From positions 1-44,800 of the forward strand of contig JANQGU010000057.1 of assembly GCA_028282935.1 (NCBI GenBank): a stretch of DNA of 44,800 nucleotides, read 5' to 3'. This stretch comes from Kiloniellales bacterium (GTDB lineage: Bacteria; Pseudomonadota; Alphaproteobacteria; Kiloniellales; JAKSBE01). Positions 26,002 to 34,842 of the stretch are shown piece by piece. Below the pieces are notes generated by a model that was not told where the DNA came from, ran no database searches, and saw nothing but the letters and a program-made list of their open reading frames with translations. The position numbers were made by a program, and so were the translations under genes. Position 1 is the stretch's first letter. The number at the start of each line of letters is the position of its first letter.

Positions 26002-26027
26002 CCCTGCATCACCGGCCCTGCATCACC
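26002..26027. repeat. Direct repeat CCCTGCATCACC x2
   Basis: CCCTGCATCACC occurs at 26002-26013 and 26016-26027, period 14, between the FNR-type site and the small gene's ribosome site. It would lie in the 5' leader of that mRNA. It may be a chance duplication or a second regulator site. Confidence 0.5.
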
Positions 26028-26042
26028 TGAAGGACCCCTGCG

Positions 26043-26234
26043 ATGACGGACACCCACAAGACCCGGCAGATCGTCGAGAAGGCCCTGGCCAATGCCCGGA
26101 AAGCGGGCCTGGGCGCGACCGCCCAGACCGAGCACGCCGTGCGGGCGCTGCTTCAGCTCCGCCCCGAGATGAGCGAGGCCGACGCCGTCAAGGCCGTGCT
26201 CAGGGTCGAGCGGCCCTACGAGGCCGGCGCGTAG
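26043..26234 (+). CDS. Small conserved-looking hypothetical protein (63 aa)
   Basis: A 63-residue soluble, mostly helical protein (RQIVEKALANARKAGLGATAQTEHAVRALLQL then EADAVKAVLRVERP). GAAGGA sits 10 bases before the ATG, and a perfect FNR/FixK box lies upstream, so it looks like a real gene induced by low oxygen or nitrogen oxides. I do not recognise the family. The two amphipathic helix-loop units could suit a small regulatory or protein-binding role, which is a guess. It is followed by a large palindromic repeat. Confidence 0.72.
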   Translation: MTDTHKTRQIVEKALANARKAGLGATAQTEHAVRALLQLRPEMSEADAVKAVLRVERPYEAGA

Positions 26235-26276
26235 CGGCAGGGGTCATCGAGCGTTCGTTTGCGCGCTTCGGCGAGT

Positions 26277-26379
26277 CACCCCCACCCCAGCCCTCCCCCA
26301 TCGAGGGGGAGGGAGCAAGGCGGCGGGCGCCACGATCTTACCCCCTCCCCCTCGATGGGGGAGGGCTGGGGTGGGGGTG
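26277..26379. repeat. Large near-perfect inverted repeat (dispersed palindrome)
   Basis: The left arm at 26277-26314 begins CACCCCCACCCCAGCCC. The right arm at 26341-26379 is its reverse complement over about 37 bases. Each arm is itself a hairpin, CCCTCCCCC-ATCGA-GGGGGAGGG. Such CCCCAGCCCTCCCCC elements recur between genes of many alphaproteobacteria. It lies between the 63-residue gene and the 3' end of the ligase gene on the other strand and could act as a two-way terminator. Confidence 0.9.
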
Positions 26380-26425
26380 CACGCGGGTCGGGGGGAGGTG
26401 AGAGCGGTACGCATCGAACCAAGAG

Positions 26426-29278
26426 CTAACCTTCTCCGCCTTCCGCGTCGGGCTCGCCGCAGTGGGCGAGAACCCAGGCGCGGGCCGCCGTCCTCAGCTC
26501 CAGGGCGGCGTCGAAGCCCTGGCCCGGCGGCTCGATGGCCGGGCCGATCTCGAGCTCGACCCGGCCGCGCCGCGGGAACCAGCTGTCGGCGCGCAGGATC
26601 GACCGGGTGCCCCGGATGACCGCCGGGACGACCGGCAGGCCCGCCTCCGCGGCGACGACGAAAGCGCCGAGCCGGAAGGGCAGGAGGCCGGCCCCGCGCA
26701 CAAAGGTGCCTTCCGGATAGAGCACCAGAAGGCGGCGCTCTTTGGCCAGCGCCAGGATCTCCCGGGTGTCGGCGACGGCGGCCTCGGGCGCCTCACGCTC
26801 GACGAAGAGGACCCCCAGCCGGCGCAGCAGGGTCCCGGCGACCAGCTGCGGCTCCAGTTCCCGCTTGGCGACGAAGACCGGCTCGCCGGGCAGGACCGTG
26901 GCCATGACCGGCGGGTCCAGATAGCTGGCGTGGTTGCAGACCAGGACGGCGCCCCGGGCCGGCAGGTTGCGCAGGCCCTTGACCGCGGGCGAAACCCCGG
27001 CGAGCCGCAGCAGGGGCCGGCCGACCGCCCGCAGCAGGCGCCAGCGGCGGGCCCGGCGCGGGGTCAGGAAGACCAGCAGCCAGATCAGCAGCCCTCCGGC
27101 TCCCATCATCAGCCACCAGGCGCCGGCATGGACCAGCGTCCCGGCCAGCCGCAGCCAGCGCCGCAGGCGCTGGCCGAGCCCCAGGGCGGCGAGGCGCAGG
27201 ACCTGGAGCCAGAGCGCGCGCGAGGCCTTGCCGATGCCGCCGGTCTCGTAGAGCTCCTTGGCGGCGGCGCGGCGCAGCTTGCCGCTGGAGGTCTTGGGCA
27301 CGCTGCGCGGCGGCGCCAGCACCACCTCCTCCGGCGGCATCCCGAGCAGTTCGGTCGCGGTTTCCGTGATCCGCTGCCGAAGGCCCTGGCGCGCCTCCGG
27401 GTCGCTTTCGCGGGTCTCGGCCAGGACGACGATCATCTCGGTCCCGGAGGCCTCGTCCCGGCTGCCGAAGACCGCGACGCAGCCCTTGCGCACGCCGCCC
27501 AGCTCGCCAACCGCTTCCTCCAGCTCCTGCGGATAGACGTTGCGGCCGGAGCGGATGATGATGTCCTTGCTGCGCCCCGTGACGTAGATCTCGCCGGCCA
27601 CCGCGTAGCCCCGGTCGCCGGTCTCCAGCCAGTCGCCGTCGAAGAGCGTCCGGGTCGCCGCCTCGTTGTTGAAGTAGCCCCGGGTCGATGATGGCCCGCG
27701 GAACTGGATGCGGCCCTCCCGGCGGTCCGCCGCCTCCTGCCCGGTCTCGTCCACGACGCGGATCTCGTGGCCGGGCAGGGCCCGCCCGCAGGCGACGAAG
27801 GTGAGGGCCCTGGCGTCTTCCGGCGCCGCCGGCCGCGCCTCGCCCCGGGCGCTGAAGGCCTCGCGGTCGACGTGATCGGCCAGCGGGCCGCGGTCCAGGG
27901 GCGGGAAGGCCAGGCCGACGCTGCTCTCGGCAAGGCCGTAGACCGGCATCATGGCCTCCCGCCGGAAGCCGAAGCGCTGGAAGCGCTCGGCGAAGCGGTC
28001 CAGGGTCTTGGGGCTGACCGCCTCGGCGCCGTTGGCCATCACCCGCAGGGAGCTCAGGTCCAGGCCCGCCAGGGCCTCCTCCTCGATCCGGCTGACGCAG
28101 AACTCGAAGGCGAAGTTGGGCGCGGCGGTCAGGGTCGCGCGGTAGCGGTGGATCGCCCGCAGCCAGGCCAGGGGGCGGACCAGGAAGGCGATCGGCGACA
28201 TCACGTAGAGCGGGCAGGCGTGATAGAGGCTGCCGAGCCAGGCGCCGATCAGCCCCATGTCGTGGTAAAGCGGCAGCCAGGAGACGAAGACGTCGGAGGA
28301 CCTGGCCTCCAGGGCCTGGCCCATGGCCCGGATGTTGGCCAGCAGGTTGGCGTGGCTCAGGGCCACGCCCTTGGGATCGCCGGTGCTGCCCGAGGTGTAC
28401 TGGATGAAGGCGAGGGCCTCGCCGTCGACCTGCGCCGGCAGCTCGTCCTCGCCCTCGATGGCGAGCTCGGCCGCGGTCGCGACCGAGTCCAGGGTGTCGA
28501 CCTGCAGCTCCAGCAGGGTCGCCGCGGGCTTGGTCTCCTTCGAGGCGACCAGGATCCGGGTTCCGGCGCTGCGCAGGATGCCCGCCTGGCGCCGCATGTG
28601 CTCCTCCAGCTGGGTCAGCCGCAGGGGCGGGTAGATCGTCACCGGCACGGCGCCGGCGTAGAGGATGCCGCAGAAGCTGACGAAGAAGTCGGCGCCGGTC
28701 GGCAGCATCAGGGCGATGCGGTCGCCGCCCTCGATCCCGCGGGCGCGCAGACCGCGGGCGACGGCCCGGGATCGCTCTGCGAGCTCGCGGTAGGTCAGGG
28801 TCGCCTCGACCTCGCGCTCGTCCTTCAGCAGGGTCACCTGCGGCCGGTCCGGATGGCGCGCCAGGTGCCAGTCCAGGACCTCCGGCAGGGTCCGGGCCGC
28901 GGTCGGCGTCTCCACGACGATCGGCAGCTCCGGCGCCGCCGGCAGCGGCGGCAGGTCCCCCGGCGCCACCGGCCGCGCGGCCGCGGTCTCCAGCGCCGCC
29001 AGCAGGTCGCCGACGGTCTCCGCCTCGGCCAGCAGCGTCTCCGGCAGCCGGACCTGGAAGGCCGCCTCGATCCGCAGCAGCAGCTCGGAGCGGCCGAGGC
29101 TGTCGATGCCCAGGTCGCGGTCGAGCCGGCTGTCGAGATCGAGGGACAACCCGGCCTGCCTGCGCGGATGCAGCTCCAGGACCAGGCTCCGGACGACCGC
29201 GAGCAGCCTTTCGGGCCGCTGGTCGGCCGCCGTCGGCACCTCGTCCTTCCGCGCGGGATCCACCGTCTCCGCCATCAC
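26426..29278 (-). CDS. ACP / fatty acyl-AMP ligase / PlsC acyltransferase fusion
   Basis: A 950-residue multidomain enzyme. Residues 22-100 are an acyl carrier domain with the phosphopantetheine serine Ser60 in DLGIDSLGRSE. Residues 130-680 are an adenylating ligase: YTSGSTGDPKG (294-304), LETGD (551-555) and catalytic Lys667. The WLPLYHDMGLIGAWLGSLYH and APNFAFEFCVSRIEEE stretches resemble fatty acyl-AMP ligases, which pass acyl groups to carrier proteins instead of CoA. A hydrophobic segment (718-738) precedes a PlsC acyltransferase with NHASYLD (782-788) and YPEGTF (854-859). Inference: a fatty acid is activated, loaded on the built-in ACP and passed to a lysolipid at the membrane. E. coli Aas has the reverse domain order and no ACP. 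The gene stands alone. Confidence 0.92.
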   Translation of the reverse strand: MMAETVDPARKDEVPTAADQRPERLLAVVRSLVLELHPRRQAGLSLDLDSRLDRDLGIDSLGRSELLLRIEAAFQVRLPETLLAEAETVGDLLAALETAAARPVAPGDLPPLPAAPELPIVVETPTAARTLPEVLDWHLARHPDRPQVTLLKDEREVEATLTYRELAERSRAVARGLRARGIEGGDRIALMLPTGADFFVSFCGILYAGAVPVTIYPPLRLTQLEEHMRRQAGILRSAGTRILVASKETKPAATLLELQVDTLDSVATAAELAIEGEDELPAQVDGEALAFIQYTSGSTGDPKGVALSHANLLANIRAMGQALEARSSDVFVSWLPLYHDMGLIGAWLGSLYHACPLYVMSPIAFLVRPLAWLRAIHRYRATLTAAPNFAFEFCVSRIEEEALAGLDLSSLRVMANGAEAVSPKTLDRFAERFQRFGFRREAMMPVYGLAESSVGLAFPPLDRGPLADHVDREAFSARGEARPAAPEDARALTFVACGRALPGHEIRVVDETGQEAADRREGRIQFRGPSSTRGYFNNEAATRTLFDGDWLETGDRGYAVAGEIYVTGRSKDIIIRSGRNVYPQELEEAVGELGGVRKGCVAVFGSRDEASGTEMIVVLAETRESDPEARQGLRQRITETATELLGMPPEEVVLAPPRSVPKTSSGKLRRAAAKELYETGGIGKASRALWLQVLRLAALGLGQRLRRWLRLAGTLVHAGAWWLMMGAGGLLIWLLVFLTPRRARRWRLLRAVGRPLLRLAGVSPAVKGLRNLPARGAVLVCNHASYLDPPVMATVLPGEPVFVAKRELEPQLVAGTLLRRLGVLFVEREAPEAAVADTREILALAKERRLLVLYPEGTFVRGAGLLPFRLGAFVVAAEAGLPVVPAVIRGTRSILRADSWFPRRGRVELEIGPAIEPPGQGFDAALELRTAARAWVLAHCGEPDAEGGEG

Positions 29279-29308
29279 GGAATCCTGCAGATGTCATCTG
29301 CCATGGTC

Positions 29309-29322
29309 TTGATTTGCGTCAA
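29309..29322. promoter_or_regulatory. FNR/FixK-like binding site (one mismatch)
   Basis: TTGATTTGCGTCAA fits the FixK/Dnr pattern TTGA-N6-TCAA and differs from TTGAT-N4-ATCAA by one base. It is centred about 37 bp before the ligase ATG on the minus strand and about 134 bp before the binding-protein gene on the plus strand. It is too close to the ligase for ordinary activation, so it would repress that gene or act on the plus-strand promoter. Confidence 0.5.
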
Positions 29323-29383
29323 TTCTGGCGGATTCCAAGGGCGCGGGGCAGGAATTTCTGAAGACCCGCCCTGGCGATCCAGC

Positions 29384-29389
29384 TATAGT
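29384..29389 (+). promoter_or_regulatory. Possible -10 element of the peptide-type ABC operon
   Basis: TATAGT matches the sigma-70 -10 consensus in five of six bases and lies 61 bp before the binding-protein ATG. The region at the -35 position is weak, which is common at activated promoters. The FNR-like site would be centred near -80. Confidence 0.35.
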
Positions 29390-29449
29390 TGTGGCCGCGG
29401 CCCCGACAGAACGGGCCCCTTGATCAAAGAAACCCTGCAGGGGGATTAG

Positions 29450-31054
29450 ATGAATCGCGTCATGCTTTCGGTCGCCGCGGCTGCGGTCGGCCTGGTCCTG
29501 TCCTATTCCGTTTCCGATCGCCATGCCCAGGCGGCGACGCCCGCGGATACCCTGATCATCGCCGATGCGATCGACGACATCGTCAGCCTCGATCCGGCGC
29601 AGATCTTCGAGTTCTCCGGCACCGACCTGGCGAACAACGTCTACGACACCCTGGTCGAGCTCGATCCCGAGAATCTCGGGCCGCTGGTGCCGGGCATCGC
29701 CGAGAGCTGGAGCGTCGGCGACGACGGCAAGACCTTCACCTTCAAGCTGCGCAAGGACCTGAAGTTCCAGTCCGGCAACCCGATCACGGCCGAGGACGCG
29801 GCCTTCTCGCTGCGCCGGGTGATCATCCTGGAGAAGACGCCGTCCTTCATCCTGACCCAGTTCGGCTTCACCAAGGACAACGTGCAGGAGACCATCAAGG
29901 CGGTCGACGCCCACACCCTGCAGATCACGACCGACAAGCCCTACGCGCCCAGCTTCTTCTACAACTGCCTGACCGCGCCGGTCGCCTCGATCGTCGACAT
30001 GAAGCTCGCGATGTCGCACGAGAAGGACGGCGACCTGGGCCACGAATGGCTGAAGACCAACTCGGCCGGCTCCGGCGCCTACAAGCTTAGGAGCTGGAAG
30101 CCCAACGAGTCCTACGTCCTGGAGGCCAATCCCGACTACTGGCGCGGCGCGCCGGCCATGAAGCGGGTCTTCGTCCGCCACATCGCCGAATCGGCCACCC
30201 AGCGCCTGCTGCTCGAGAAGGGCGACATCGACGTCGCCCGCAAGCTCTCGACCGACGACGTGCAGGCCCTGCGCGGAAAGGCGGGCATGAAGGTGGAGGA
30301 CGACCTCAAGGGCCGCCTGCGCTACATCTCGCTCAACCAGAAGGACCCGATCCTGTCCAAGCCGCAGGTGCGCGAGGCCTTCAAGTGGCTGGTCGACTAC
30401 GAGGGCATCACCCAGTCCTTCCTCAAGGGCCGCTTCGTCGTGCATCAGGCCTTCCTGCCGATGACCTACCTGGGCGAATTGAAGGACAAGCCCTACAAGC
30501 TGGACGTCGCCAAGGCCAAGCAGCTTCTCGCCGACGCCGGGCATGCGGACGGCTTCGAGGTCAAGATCTCGGTCCGCAACCATCCGGACCGGCTGGAGGT
30601 CGCCCAGTCCCTGCAGAACACCTTCGGCCAGGCGGGCATCAAGGTCGATCTGGTGACCGGCACCGGCAAGCAGATCCTGACCACCTACCGGGCGCGCCAG
30701 CACCAGATCTACCTCGGCGACTGGGGGCCGGACTACCCGGACCCGCACACCAACGCTGACACCTTCGCCCACAACCCGGACAACTCGGACGCGGGCAACC
30801 ACACCGGCAAGCTGGCCTGGCGCAACGCCTGGGACATCCCCGAGATGACCAACCTGACCAGCGAGGCGGTGCTGGAACGCGACGCCGAGGTGCGGGCCGA
30901 GATGTACCGGGACATCCAGCGCCGGCACCAGAAGGAGTCGCCCTTCGTGGTCATGTTCCAGGAGAACGTGCAGAACGGCATGCGGGGCAACGTCAAGGGC
31001 CTCAACACCGGCGGGCCGGTGCACGACGTCTTCTACTGGAAGGTGACCAAGTAG
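29450..31054 (+). CDS. ABC transporter substrate-binding protein, family 5 (Dpp/Opp type)
   Basis: A 534-residue periplasmic binding protein. The signal peptide is MNRVMLSVAAAAVGLVLSYS and onward, cleaved near HAQA-A (residue 28). The mature protein has the family 5 order: DTLIIADAIDDIVSLDPAQ, YDTLVELDP, LVPGIAESWSVGDDGKTFTFKLR, ANPDYWRG and the C-terminal GDWGPDYPDPH region. Family members bind oligopeptides, dipeptides, nickel or opines. AGGGGG lies just before the ATG. It heads a five-gene importer operon and should fix substrate specificity; the ligand is not readable. Confidence 0.93.
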   Translation: MNRVMLSVAAAAVGLVLSYSVSDRHAQAATPADTLIIADAIDDIVSLDPAQIFEFSGTDLANNVYDTLVELDPENLGPLVPGIAESWSVGDDGKTFTFKLRKDLKFQSGNPITAEDAAFSLRRVIILEKTPSFILTQFGFTKDNVQETIKAVDAHTLQITTDKPYAPSFFYNCLTAPVASIVDMKLAMSHEKDGDLGHEWLKTNSAGSGAYKLRSWKPNESYVLEANPDYWRGAPAMKRVFVRHIAESATQRLLLEKGDIDVARKLSTDDVQALRGKAGMKVEDDLKGRLRYISLNQKDPILSKPQVREAFKWLVDYEGITQSFLKGRFVVHQAFLPMTYLGELKDKPYKLDVAKAKQLLADAGHADGFEVKISVRNHPDRLEVAQSLQNTFGQAGIKVDLVTGTGKQILTTYRARQHQIYLGDWGPDYPDPHTNADTFAHNPDNSDAGNHTGKLAWRNAWDIPEMTNLTSEAVLERDAEVRAEMYRDIQRRHQKESPFVVMFQENVQNGMRGNVKGLNTGGPVHDVFYWKVTK

Positions 31055-31094
31055 CCGCCGGGGCCCTCACCTTGGCAGCGGCCGCCAGGACACC

Positions 31095-32162
31095 ATGACC
31101 CTGGCCACCGGCCTCAAGCCCGGGAGGGGGGGGAGCCGCATCTCCTCCCTGTCCCGGGGGCTTTGGCCGTTGCTGCGGCTGGTCCTGACGGTGGCCGTCA
31201 CTTTCTTCGGCCTGCTGCTGGTGACCTTCCTGATCGCCCGGGTCGTACCCATCGATCCGGTGCTGGCGATCGTCGGCGAGCGGGCCTCGCCGGAGACCTA
31301 CCAGGCCGCCTACGAGGCCCTGGGCCTGGACCGGCCGCTCTGGGAGCAGTTCTTCGTCTACGTCGGCAAAGTCCTTCAGGGCGACTTCGGCGACTCGCTG
31401 CTGACCGCCCGGCCGGTGCTGGAGGACGTCACCCGGGTCTTTCCGGCGACCTTGGAGCTGGCGACCGTGGCCACCATCATCGGGGTCACGCTGGGCATCC
31501 CGGGCGGGGTCTGCGCCGCGGTCTATCAGGGCCGCTGGCCCGACCATCTGGTCCGGGTCCTGGGGCTCTTCGGCTACTCCATGCCGGTCTTCTGGCTGGG
31601 CCTGATGGGCCTGCTGGTCTTCTACGGCCTCCTGGATTGGGTGGCCGGGCCCGGCCGCCTCGACATCTTCTACGAGGACGTCGTGCCGCGGGTCACCGGG
31701 GTGATCCTGGTCGACAGCCTGCTTGCCGGCGACCTCGAGGTCTTCAACAACGCGCTCAGCCATATCATCCTGCCGGCCTCGGTCCTGGGTTACTACTCGC
31801 TGGCCTACATCAGCCGCATGACCCGCAGCTTCATGCTGGAGCAGCTGAGCCAGGAATACGTCACCACGGCGCGGGTGAAGGGGCTCTCCGAGGCCCGGGT
31901 CATCTGGCGCCACGCCCTGGGAAACGTCATGGTGCCGCTGATCACCGTGATCGCGTTGTCCTACGCCAGCCTGCTGGAGGGCTCGGTCCTGACCGAGATC
32001 GTCTTCGCCTGGCCGGGGCTCGGGCTCTACATCACCAACTCGCTGCTCTCGGCGGACATGAACGCGGTGCTCGGCGGCACAATCGTCGTCGGCTCGGTCT
32101 TCATCGGCCTCAACCTGCTGTCCGATCTGCTCTACCGGATCGTCGACCCGCGGGCGCGCTAG
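31095..32162 (+). CDS. ABC transporter permease (DppB/OppB type)
   Basis: A 355-residue membrane protein with about six helices. LLVTFLIARVVPIDPVLAIVG is the typical first helix and periplasmic loop start. The EAA coupling loop reads YVTTARVKGLSEARVIWRHALGN. PAALG-type loops are replaced by AYEALGLDRPLWEQFFVYVG, usual in DppB homologues. It lies 40 bp after the binding-protein gene and 13 bp before the second permease. Confidence 0.93.
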   Translation: MTLATGLKPGRGGSRISSLSRGLWPLLRLVLTVAVTFFGLLLVTFLIARVVPIDPVLAIVGERASPETYQAAYEALGLDRPLWEQFFVYVGKVLQGDFGDSLLTARPVLEDVTRVFPATLELATVATIIGVTLGIPGGVCAAVYQGRWPDHLVRVLGLFGYSMPVFWLGLMGLLVFYGLLDWVAGPGRLDIFYEDVVPRVTGVILVDSLLAGDLEVFNNALSHIILPASVLGYYSLAYISRMTRSFMLEQLSQEYVTTARVKGLSEARVIWRHALGNVMVPLITVIALSYASLLEGSVLTEIVFAWPGLGLYITNSLLSADMNAVLGGTIVVGSVFIGLNLLSDLLYRIVDPRAR

Positions 32163-32175
32163 GAGAGGCTGGGGG

Positions 32176-33108
32176 ATGGCGGCGAGCGACCTTCAGGCGG
32201 AAAACGGCGGCGGCCTCCGGGCCTGGCTGACCACCGAGACGCCGGCCTCGCGCCTGCAGGCCCGGACGGTGCAGGCCTACCTGGTCTGGCTGGCCTTCGC
32301 GCGCAACCCGCTCGGCCTGGTCGGCCTGGGTATCGTGCTGGCGCTGATCCTGGTCGCGCTCTTCGCGCCCTTGCTGGCCAACCACGATCCCTTCGCCCAG
32401 GATCTCGCGGCCCGGCTGCAGCCGCCGGGCTCGCCCGGCCACTGGTTCGGGACCGACGAGCTGGGCCGCGACATCTACAGCCGCATCGTCCACGGCGCCT
32501 GGATCACCCTCAAGATCGTCGGCCTGGTCGCGCTGACCGCGCCGCTCGCCGGGCTGATCGTGGGCACGGTGTCGGGCTACTTCGGCGGCTGGGTCGACAT
32601 CGTGCTCATGCGGTTCACCGACGTCTTCCTGGCCTTTCCCCGGCTGATCCTGGCCCTGGCCTTCGTCGCCGCCCTGGAGCCGGGGATCGAGAGCGCGATC
32701 CTGGCCATCGCGCTGACCTCCTGGCCGCCCTACGCGCGGATCGCCCGGGCCGAGACCCTGACCATCCGCAACAGCGACTACATCAACGCGGTGCGGCTGC
32801 TGGGCGCCTCGCGGCTGCGCATCATCGTCGGCCACGTGGCGCCGCTCTGCCTGTCCTCGGTGGTGATCCGGGTCACCCTCGACATGGCCGGCATCATCCT
32901 CACCGCCGCCGGCCTCGGATTCCTCGGCCTGGGCGCCCAGCCGCCGACCCCGGAGTGGGGCGCGATGATCTCCGCCGGCCGCAAGTTCCTGCTCGACCAG
33001 TGGTGGGTCGCGACCATGCCCGGGCTCGCCATCTTCATCGTCAGCTTGGGCTTCAACCTGCTGGGCGACGGCCTGCGCGACGCCCTCGATCCGCGGAGCG
33101 CCGGCTGA
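32176..33108 (+). CDS. ABC transporter permease (DppC/OppC type)
   Basis: A 310-residue permease partner. The cytosolic N-terminal tail is followed by LGLVGLGIVLALILVALFAPLLA, then HWFGTDELGRDIYSRIVHGA, the classic DppC signature. The EAA loop is DYINAVRLLGASRLRIIVGHV, and TPEWGAMISAGRKFL is near the C terminus. Its TGA shares a base with the ATG of the following ATPase (TGATG). Confidence 0.94.
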   Translation: MAASDLQAENGGGLRAWLTTETPASRLQARTVQAYLVWLAFARNPLGLVGLGIVLALILVALFAPLLANHDPFAQDLAARLQPPGSPGHWFGTDELGRDIYSRIVHGAWITLKIVGLVALTAPLAGLIVGTVSGYFGGWVDIVLMRFTDVFLAFPRLILALAFVAALEPGIESAILAIALTSWPPYARIARAETLTIRNSDYINAVRLLGASRLRIIVGHVAPLCLSSVVIRVTLDMAGIILTAAGLGFLGLGAQPPTPEWGAMISAGRKFLLDQWWVATMPGLAIFIVSLGFNLLGDGLRDALDPRSAG

Positions 33109-33974
33109 TGGCCGAAACCCCCTTGCTGAGCGTCGAGGATCTCCACGTCCGCTTCCACACCCGGACCCGGGTGGTCGAGGCGGTGCGCGGCATCAGCTTC
33201 CAGGTCGGGCGGGAGAAGGTCGGCATCGTCGGCGAGTCGGGCTCCGGCAAGACCATGACCGGCCGCGCGGTCCTGCGCCTGGTCCGGCCGCCGGGCGAGG
33301 TCACCGCCCGGCGCCTGGACTTCCTGGGCACGGACCTGTTGACGGCGGACGAGAAGGCGCTGCGCGCGATCCGTGGCGACCGCATCTCCATGGTCATGCA
33401 GGATCCCAAGTTCTCGCTCAACCCGGTGATGAAGGTCGGCCGCCAGATCGCCGAGGCCTACCGGGTGCACAGCCGGGCCTCGGCCGCCGAGACGCGCGAC
33501 AAGGCGCTGAAGATGCTGGAGGCGGTGCGGATCCGCGATCCCGAGCGGGTCTACGAGGCCTACCCCCACGAGGTCTCGGGCGGCATGGGACAGCGGATCA
33601 TGATCGCCATGATGATGATCCCCGATCCGGAGCTGATGATCGCCGACGAGCCGACCTCGGCCCTGGACGTGACGGTCCAGATGCAGGTCCTGGCGATCCT
33701 CGACGACCTGGTGACCCAGCGCGGCATGGGTCTGATGTTCATCTCCCACGACCTCAACCTGGTCGCCTCCTTCTGCGACCGCGTGATCATCATGTACGCC
33801 GGCCGGATCGTGGAAACCTGCCGGGCGAGCGAGCTGGCCCAGGCCCAGCACCCCTACACCCGCGGCCTGCTGGCCTCGCTGCCGCGGGTCGACGAGCCGC
33901 GCGACGCCCTGGCCGTGCTGCAGCGCGAGGCCGGCTGGCGCGACGAGGAGAGCGTCGATGCCCGCCTCCGCTGA
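33108..33974 (+). CDS. ABC transporter ATP-binding protein (DppD type)
   Basis: A 288-residue ATPase. The ATG at 33108 overlaps the permease stop, and translation starts AETPLLSVEDLHVRF. Walker A is GESGSGKT, signature VSGGMGQR, Walker B LMIADEPTSALDV, then FISHDLNLVASFCDR. The C-terminal HPYTRGLLASLPRVDEP is the DppD/OppD extension, though short and without an obvious iron-sulfur cysteine set. The signature Met-Gly in place of Gln-Xaa is a small variation. It pairs with the next gene as the heterodimeric motor. Confidence 0.93.
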   Translation: MAETPLLSVEDLHVRFHTRTRVVEAVRGISFQVGREKVGIVGESGSGKTMTGRAVLRLVRPPGEVTARRLDFLGTDLLTADEKALRAIRGDRISMVMQDPKFSLNPVMKVGRQIAEAYRVHSRASAAETRDKALKMLEAVRIRDPERVYEAYPHEVSGGMGQRIMIAMMMIPDPELMIADEPTSALDVTVQMQVLAILDDLVTQRGMGLMFISHDLNLVASFCDRVIIMYAGRIVETCRASELAQAQHPYTRGLLASLPRVDEPRDALAVLQREAGWRDEESVDARLR

Positions 33975-34773
33975 GGCGCCCGTCCCGGCCGGTCCCAAGG
34001 TCGAGGCCGCGCAGCTCGACGTCGTCTTCGGCCGCGGCGCGGCGGCCGTGCACGCGGTGCGCGACGTCTCCTTCCAGGTGGCCCAGGGCGAGACCTTCGG
34101 CCTGGTCGGCGAATCCGGCTCCGGCAAGTCGACGGTCCTGCGCGCGCTCTCCGGCCTCAACCCGGACTGGACCGGACGCCTCGAGGTCGACGGCCGGGCG
34201 CTCGGGCCGAAGCGCGGCAAGGCCTTCTTCAAGCAGGTCCAGATGGTCTTCCAGGACCCCTACGGCTCGATCCATCCCCGCCACACGGTCGACCGGGTGC
34301 TTTCGGAGCCGGCGGACATCCATGGCCTGCCCGACGTCGAGGGCCGGATGCTGCGGACCCTGGCCGAGGTCGGACTGGGCCCCGAGTTCCGCTTCCGCTA
34401 TCCGCACCAGCTCTCCGGCGGCCAGCGCCAGCGGGTCGCCATCGCCCGCTGCCTGATGCTGGAGCCGGAGATCCTCCTGCTCGACGAGCCGACCTCGGCG
34501 CTCGACGTCTCGGTCCAGGCCGAGATCCTGAACCTCTTGAAGCGGCTCAAGGCCGAGCACGCCCTGACCTTCATCCTGGTCAGCCACGACCTGGCGGTCA
34601 TCGCGCATATGTGCGAGCGCCTGGCGGTGATGAACAACGGCCGCATCGTCGAGGAACTGAGCGTCGACCAGCTGCGCCGCCACGAGACCCGGCAGGCCTA
34701 CAGCCGGCAGCTCCTGCGGGCCTCGGAAGGCTACGACCGCGACGCCGCCCGCGAGCAGATCACCTACGACTGA
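33958..34773 (+). CDS. ABC transporter ATP-binding protein (DppF type)
   Basis: A 271-residue ATPase overlapping the previous gene by 17 bases. Walker A is GESGSGKST, signature LSGGQRQRVAIARCL, Walker B ILLLDEPTSALDV and the switch His in VSHDLAVIAHMCER. It has the DppF/OppF pattern MVFQDPYGSIHPRHTV. It completes the five-gene importer as partner of the DppD-type ATPase. Confidence 0.94.
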   Translation: MPASAEAPVPAGPKVEAAQLDVVFGRGAAAVHAVRDVSFQVAQGETFGLVGESGSGKSTVLRALSGLNPDWTGRLEVDGRALGPKRGKAFFKQVQMVFQDPYGSIHPRHTVDRVLSEPADIHGLPDVEGRMLRTLAEVGLGPEFRFRYPHQLSGGQRQRVAIARCLMLEPEILLLDEPTSALDVSVQAEILNLLKRLKAEHALTFILVSHDLAVIAHMCERLAVMNNGRIVEELSVDQLRRHETRQAYSRQLLRASEGYDRDAAREQITYD

Positions 34774-34842
34774 TATCGAGGACGGCGGATTTGGCACGGA
34801 AGACGATTTCATCAGGCGACCGCTTGATCTAGTGTCCGCGCC

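Noticed and set aside
26277-26379. CRISPR-like or attachment-site origin for the large repeat
   Set aside because: It is a single inverted repeat with no spacer series, no integrase nearby and the look of a dispersed intergenic palindrome.
26793-29297. 834-residue frame on the same strand as the ACP/ligase fusion
   Set aside because: It is a +1 shadow of the fusion gene, low complexity (Arg/Gly/Ala/Pro) and without any domain.
29420-29428. TTGATCAA before the ABC operon as another FNR site
   Set aside because: It lacks the four-base spacer of the FNR/FixK consensus and lies within the likely 5' leader.
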